Below, in pieces: positions 14,354-18,032 of a stretch of DNA of 18,032 bases. Both the position numbers and the translations under genes were made by a program. The notes beneath the pieces are model-generated. The model made no database searches, had not been told where the DNA came from, and saw only the letters and a list, made by a program, of their open reading frames with translations. The first letter of the stretch is position 1, and every line of letters begins with the position of its first letter. Origin of the DNA: Patescibacteria group bacterium (GTDB lineage Bacteria; Patescibacteriota; Patescibacteriia; UBA2169); the NCBI GenBank assembly GCA_018830465.1, contig JAHJSI010000010.1:1-18032 (forward strand). Reading direction: 5' to 3'.

Positions 14354-14635
14354 TTATTCTTTGGTATCCTGTTCGTCTTCAAGAAGCTTAAAATCCAAAT
14401 GCAAGCCACCCCACCTCTTTGATACAAAATTATAACACCAAGCAATTACAACTCCGAGCACTGCGCCAATTATGCCAAATAGTATAATTCCAATTGCCAA
14501 AGATACTGATCCGCTTCCAAAAGGAGTTGTACCCGTAGCCAGTGATATCACAGCAAACATAAGATACACAACTGACAAAACAAAACTAAACACCCTAGCA
14601 GATGATTTTAACGAGATAGTTTTTAGTTCATACAT
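14354..14635 (-). CDS. Small two-span membrane protein of unknown function
   Basis: The 93-residue product has two hydrophobic helices, about residues 15-34 and 46-68, separated by a Gly/Ser/Thr-rich turn, and then the segment YNFVSKRWGGLHLDF before an acidic tail. A C-terminal N-x-x-(A/S)-K-x-x-GG-(I/L) pattern after a glycine-rich helix is one I associate with a widespread family of small uncharacterised prokaryotic membrane proteins, but I cannot name the family. It lies 18 bases after pheT and 24 before the first antiporter, so it is part of the same transcript. Function is not known; the neighbours do not settle it. Confidence 0.72.
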   Translation of the reverse strand: MYELKTISLKSSARVFSFVLSVVYLMFAVISLATGTTPFGSGSVSLAIGIILFGIIGAVLGVVIAWCYNFVSKRWGGLHLDFKLLEDEQDTKE

Positions 14636-14653
14636 AGTTTTTATTTTATATAA

Positions 14654-16690
14654 TTATCTAAAAGTCACTTTATACTTTTTCTCTAAGCTTGCTCTTAATT
14701 TCTCTATAATACAATCAACTTCTTTCGACTCTAGGGTTCTGTCTGTTGAAAAAAATGTTAATCGCAATGCTATGCTTACTCCTTTCCCTAAGCCATGATA
14801 AACATCAAACAGCTGAAGTTTTTTAATTAGTGGATTATATGAGGTAATAGCCTTTTTTAACTCTATATATTGTACCATATTTGGCACAATCACTCCAAGA
14901 TCGCGCTCTATTACAGGATAATATGGTATTGGCGTATATGTTCTTTTTTCTTTTTTTTGAATTTTAACTAATTCTTCAAGATTAATAAGCATTACCGCGG
15001 CTGATGATCGGAATCGCATTCCTTGAATTGTTGCTTTTGGATAGATTTTAATTCTCGCTATTTCCCGTTTTAATAATAAGAGATTATATTCTTTGCCTTG
15101 TTTTTCAGCTGACAATTCTATACCAACAAAGGCCTCAACCACCCCGCGCAATCTGCGATATAACTGCTCATCTGTGGCGTTCACATCTATCAAACCGATT
15201 GATGTCTGCCATTTTTCTCGGCCAGAGGCCGGCCAGCCTCTGGCTGGTTCCTCTTTATTGGACGCTAACCGTCCCTGATTACCGCGCTCAGCGCGGTAAA
15301 ACACTTTTCCAATTTCAAACAATTGGAATACATCACGCGAAAGCAAGGCGCTATTTTGAGATAATTTATCCAGCATCCATGGCAAAAGCGATGTTCGCAA
15401 ATATGGATATTCATCATTTACTGGATTTATCAAACTAATGTGATTAGATTTCGCCATGCCAGACAAATCAAGCAATTGTTCATTATAAAATGAATAAGTT
15501 AGAATTTCTGAATATCCTGTTCCTGTTAAATAATGACGAAGATCTCTGCGTAATTTGTGCAATGGCTCCATTCGCGGGGATATAAGTTCCACAAAAGGCA
15601 GAGTCTTTGGCAAAGTATTATAATCCAGCATCCGACCTATCTCTTCAATCAAATCCTCAGAAAGCTTAACATCATGCGCGCGCCAGGACGGAACTCGGAC
15701 CAGAAGCGCGTCCTTGCCTCTGACTTCAAACCCAAGAGATAATAGAATTGATTTTACTTTTGCGGATGAGACATTAACACCAAGAATACGATGCACATCA
15801 CGCATATGCAATTTTATTGATTCAGTGCGAACCGCAGAACCAGAGCCCGCGGATACAATACCGCGCAGAACAGTTCCCCCCGCAAGTTCAAAAATCATCG
15901 CTGCTGCCCTGTCAATTGCCTCTTCAACTACTTCAAAATCAACGCCTTTTTCAAATCTGGATGAGCTTTCAGACCGCAGATTTAATGCTTTTGATGTTTT
16001 TCGAATTGACACTTGGTCAAACACAGCTGCTTCTAAAATTACATTTTGCGTGCCATCTACTACGCCGCTTTCCGCTGAGCCCATTATTCCCGCGATTGCG
16101 ACTGGTTTTTTGCTGTCCGCGATTATAAGCATACTTGGATCTAAAGAGTACTTTTCTTCATCTAAGGCCAAAATCTTTTCTTTATCTTTTGCTTTGCGCA
16201 CAATTATAGCGTCTCCATTCAATAAATTCGCGTCAAACGCGTGCAAAGGATGTCCAAGTTCCATCATCACGTAATTTGTGACATCAACAATATTATTGAT
16301 TGGACGGATATTAACTTGTATTAGTCTATTCCGCAGCCATAATGGCGATTCACCTACTGTGACGCCCTGAATTACGCGCGCGCAGTATTTCGGACATAAA
16401 CGTTTATCCTCTATTTTGACACTAATCGCGGATGATGCTGGCGTGCCGCTCTCTTTCACATCCACTTCAATCTGTTTTATTTTTTTGCCATACAATGCCG
16501 CAACTTCTCGCGCTAACCCGCGTATTGAAAAGCAATCAGGCCGATTCGGAGTAATGTCTAATTCCAACACTTGTGTATTATCAACAATCTTCTCTGCTTC
16601 ACTGCCAGACAATGTCAACTTCCGCGCGATTTCTTGCGCGCCTGCTTTGATATTTACAAATTGTTTTAACCAAGATATTGGTAGATTCAT
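14654..16690 (-). CDS. pheT: Phenylalanyl-tRNA synthetase beta subunit lacking the EMAP domain
   Basis: PheT is the tRNA-binding and editing partner of PheS in the (alpha-beta)2 synthetase that charges tRNA(Phe). The 678-residue protein has the N-terminal MNLPISWLKQFVNI, VLELDITPNRPDC (41-53), the B3/B4 editing region with GHPLHAFDANL and SSRFEKGVDFE, a B5 domain ending PSWRAHDVKLSEDLIEEIGR, the catalytic-like core, and a C-terminal FDX-ACB domain (YYPVIERDLGVIV). The usual EMAP/OB-fold tRNA-binding domain between the first helix region and the NRPD motif is absent, which explains the shortfall against about 800 residues. Residues 464-491 form a non-conserved insert encoded by three hairpins. 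The ATG is one base after the pheS stop. Confidence 0.96.
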   Translation of the reverse strand: MNLPISWLKQFVNIKAGAQEIARKLTLSGSEAEKIVDNTQVLELDITPNRPDCFSIRGLAREVAALYGKKIKQIEVDVKESGTPASSAISVKIEDKRLCPKYCARVIQGVTVGESPLWLRNRLIQVNIRPINNIVDVTNYVMMELGHPLHAFDANLLNGDAIIVRKAKDKEKILALDEEKYSLDPSMLIIADSKKPVAIAGIMGSAESGVVDGTQNVILEAAVFDQVSIRKTSKALNLRSESSSRFEKGVDFEVVEEAIDRAAAMIFELAGGTVLRGIVSAGSGSAVRTESIKLHMRDVHRILGVNVSSAKVKSILLSLGFEVRGKDALLVRVPSWRAHDVKLSEDLIEEIGRMLDYNTLPKTLPFVELISPRMEPLHKLRRDLRHYLTGTGYSEILTYSFYNEQLLDLSGMAKSNHISLINPVNDEYPYLRTSLLPWMLDKLSQNSALLSRDVFQLFEIGKVFYRAERGNQGRLASNKEEPARGWPASGREKWQTSIGLIDVNATDEQLYRRLRGVVEAFVGIELSAEKQGKEYNLLLLKREIARIKIYPKATIQGMRFRSSAAVMLINLEELVKIQKKEKRTYTPIPYYPVIERDLGVIVPNMVQYIELKKAITSYNPLIKKLQLFDVYHGLGKGVSIALRLTFFSTDRTLESKEVDCIIEKLRASLEKKYKVTFR
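15219..15299. repeat. Cluster of three hairpins inside pheT, probable palindromic insertion
   Basis: Three adjacent inverted repeats lie in 81 bases: 15221-15229 with 15236-15244 (9 bp, loop 6), 15260-15264 with 15270-15274 (5 bp, loop 5), and 15279-15287 with 15291-15299 (9 bp, loop 3). The stretch is clearly GC-richer than the surrounding gene. It encodes PheT residues 464-491, a Gly/Arg/Ala/Pro-rich loop between FEIGKVFY and EKWQTSIGL that has no counterpart in the family motifs I know. The structure suggests an inserted palindromic repeat kept in frame, but no second copy is in the window. Confidence 0.65.
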
Positions 16691-16691
16691 A

Positions 16692-17723
16692 TTAAAACTG
16701 TTCTATAAAACGAAGATCTCCTGAATAAGACAAACGTATATCATTAACTTGATAATAAAGCATCATGAACCTATCAATGCCCAATCCGAACGCGAATCCA
16801 GAATATTCTTTTGGATCAACTTTCATGTTTTTTAAAACATTTGGATGAACCATTCCAGCGCCAAGCGTTTCAATCCAGCCAGATCTTTTGCAGAATGGAC
16901 ACCCTTCTCCAGCGCATAAAAGACAGCTCATATCTATGTCTATTGACGGCTCTGTGAAAGGATAAAAATGAGGGCGCACTCTGATATTCACATTATCGCC
17001 GTACAAGCGCTTTATGAAAAGTTCAAGTGTTCCTATCAAATCAGTGATGCGGATATTCCTATCAATTACCAAGCCCTCGCATTGGTAAAAATTGGTCTCA
17101 TGACCCGCGTCAGTTCTCTCATTGCGATAGACGCGTCCCGGCGCTATGAGCCTCACAGGCGGCTTACGGGTCTTCATTGCCCGAATCTGCACCGGCGATG
17201 TATGGGTTCGCAGGACATATGAATTATTGCGCGCGTCCTTTTTATCAACATAAAATGTGTCCTGAATATCGCGCGAAGGATGATCTTCCGGCACATTTAA
17301 CAAATCAAAATTATATTTTTGAGATTCTAATTCAGGGCCTTCAACTACTTCATAGCCCATTTTAATAAATATATCTTCTATTGTTTCCAAGAATTGAGTG
17401 ATTGGATGAAGATGCCCGACATTTGGCGCGATTGCCGGCAAGGTATAATCCCATCCAGATGGTGGTCGGCCTTTGGCCAAAAACTCTTTACCTTGCTTCT
17501 TCTCTTGTATAATCGCGGAAATATCACGCTTTACATCATTAATGAGCTTGCCAATAACAGGGCGCTGTTCTTTGGCAATATTTTTTATATCTTTCGCAAT
17601 GCGCGCTAATTCTGCTTTTCGCCCGAGAAACTGCCTTTCTAATTTTTCAAGGGTATCAGAATCTTTAGCGTCTTTGAGCGCTTTAAGAGCTTCCTTGTGT
17701 ATTTTTTCTAGTTTGGATTTCAT
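16692..17723 (-). CDS. pheS: Phenylalanyl-tRNA synthetase alpha subunit
   Basis: PheS holds the class II catalytic core that activates phenylalanine and charges tRNA(Phe). The 343-residue product begins with a charged coiled-coil arm (residues 1-80) that binds the tRNA elbow in known enzymes. Class II landmarks follow: GHLHPITQ, LRTHTSPVQIRAM (171-183), RVYRNERTDAGHETNFYQCEG (motif 2, near 197-217) and FGLGIDRFMMLYY with NDIRLSYSGDLRFIEQF at the C-terminus (motif 3). A C-x2-C-x4-C-x2-C cluster (C267, C270, C275, C278) is seen in many bacterial PheS and may bind zinc. Length is typical. The stop is one base from the pheT ATG. It opens the pheST-membrane protein-antiporter operon; no convincing promoter was found in the repeat-filled 78-base gap upstream. 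Confidence 0.97.
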   Translation of the reverse strand: MKSKLEKIHKEALKALKDAKDSDTLEKLERQFLGRKAELARIAKDIKNIAKEQRPVIGKLINDVKRDISAIIQEKKQGKEFLAKGRPPSGWDYTLPAIAPNVGHLHPITQFLETIEDIFIKMGYEVVEGPELESQKYNFDLLNVPEDHPSRDIQDTFYVDKKDARNNSYVLRTHTSPVQIRAMKTRKPPVRLIAPGRVYRNERTDAGHETNFYQCEGLVIDRNIRITDLIGTLELFIKRLYGDNVNIRVRPHFYPFTEPSIDIDMSCLLCAGEGCPFCKRSGWIETLGAGMVHPNVLKNMKVDPKEYSGFAFGLGIDRFMMLYYQVNDIRLSYSGDLRFIEQF

Positions 17724-17731
17724 AATTTATT

Positions 17732-17808
17732 AGCCATAAGCTATAATCCTTAAGCCATAAATGTGTTATAACAGCTCTACTTACAGCTTACGGCTTATGG
17801 CTTACAGC
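17732..17808. repeat. Short inverted and direct repeats upstream of pheS
   Basis: The gap before pheS is filled with variants of one motif. AGCCATAAGC (17732-17741) is the exact inverse of GCTTATGGCT (17793-17802), and a second copy AAGCCATAA (17752-17760) is the inverse of TTATGGCTT (17795-17803). Further AGCTTA/TTACAGCT units lie at 17783-17808. The right end runs into the last codons of the upstream gene. It could form alternative hairpins in the pheS leader; it could also be a dispersed simple repeat. Confidence 0.55.
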
Positions 17809-18032
17809 TGTCCCACTTCCTCCTTACCTATAAAGAAAACCTCTATTAACACAACTAATAAGATTAATATGCCAACATTCCACCATGTTAATAATTCAAA
17901 TCTTTGAAGATATAAAGCCAGCACAACTATAATTGATAAAAATGACGCTTGGCGCAAGGACACAGCAACTGACCTGTCTCTTTTATACAAACGGCGCACG
18001 CATAGCATCAAAGTTCCAATCAATCCCCATAA
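17802..18032 (-). CDS. Membrane protein of unknown function, C-terminal part
   Basis: The frame is open to the window edge, so the N-terminus is missing; 76 residues are visible. It shows the end of a hydrophobic helix (WGLIGTLMLCV), a basic stretch with the segment SVAVSLRQASFL, and two further hydrophobic helices (about the next 20 residues, then a second after LLTWWN). It would have at least three membrane spans. I do not recognise a named family; small membrane proteins of this look do occur upstream of pheS in Patescibacteria as far as I recall, but I cannot confirm it. The last codons fall within the pheS-leader repeats. It may be cotranscribed with pheS, from which it is 78 bases apart. 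Confidence 0.65.
   Translation of the reverse strand, partial: LWGLIGTLMLCVRRLYKRDRSVAVSLRQASFLSIIVVLALYLQRFELLTWWNVGILILLVVLIEVFFIGKEEVGQL

Overview
The window looks like chromosomal DNA of a small-genome bacterium, most likely a Patescibacteria/CPR member of the Parcubacteria type. This is an inference. It rests on the AT-rich, tightly packed genes, the trimmed enzymes (PheT has no EMAP-type tRNA-binding domain), the small membrane proteins of unknown function beside core genes, the near absence of Shine-Dalgarno sequences, and a cyanobacterial-type intein in GyrB. TGA ends several genes (miaA, gatB, dut-tmk), so the standard bacterial code applies and not the TGA=Gly code of Gracilibacteria. 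No gene-free stretch exceeds about 160 bases, and no rRNA, tRNA, CRISPR array or transposase gene was seen.

Layout. Positions 1-1018 (+): the C-terminal end of a Kazal-type protease inhibitor protein, then miaA (tRNA A37 prenylation). Positions 1076-6275 (-): an operon read dcd, dut-tmk fusion, thyA, folA, gatB. The first four genes make a compact dTTP supply line: dCTP to dUTP (Dcd), dUTP to dUMP (Dut), dUMP to dTMP (ThyA), recycling of the dihydrofolate made by ThyA (FolA), and dTMP to dTDP (Tmk half of the fusion). A long palindromic intergenic element separates dcd from dut-tmk, and a terminator facing the operon lies in the 3' end of miaA. Positions 6436-6885 (+): a stand-alone C39-like cysteine peptidase, divergent from dcd. 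Positions 6923-9154 (-): secE, nusG, rplK, a small membrane protein and rplA, with a good sigma70-type promoter and a leader hairpin. Positions 9267-12245 (-): gyrB interrupted by a 316-residue HNH intein. Positions 12399-17723 (-): pheS, pheT, a small membrane protein and two tandem CaCA antiporters, closed by a strong palindromic terminator. Positions 17802-18032 (-): the C-terminal part of a membrane protein.

The points most worth attention are the Dut-Tmk fusion inside a complete thymidylate operon, the GyrB intein placed at the catalytic TOPRIM motif, three consecutive hairpins inside the pheT reading frame that look like an in-frame palindromic insertion, and the loss of the EMAP domain from PheT.
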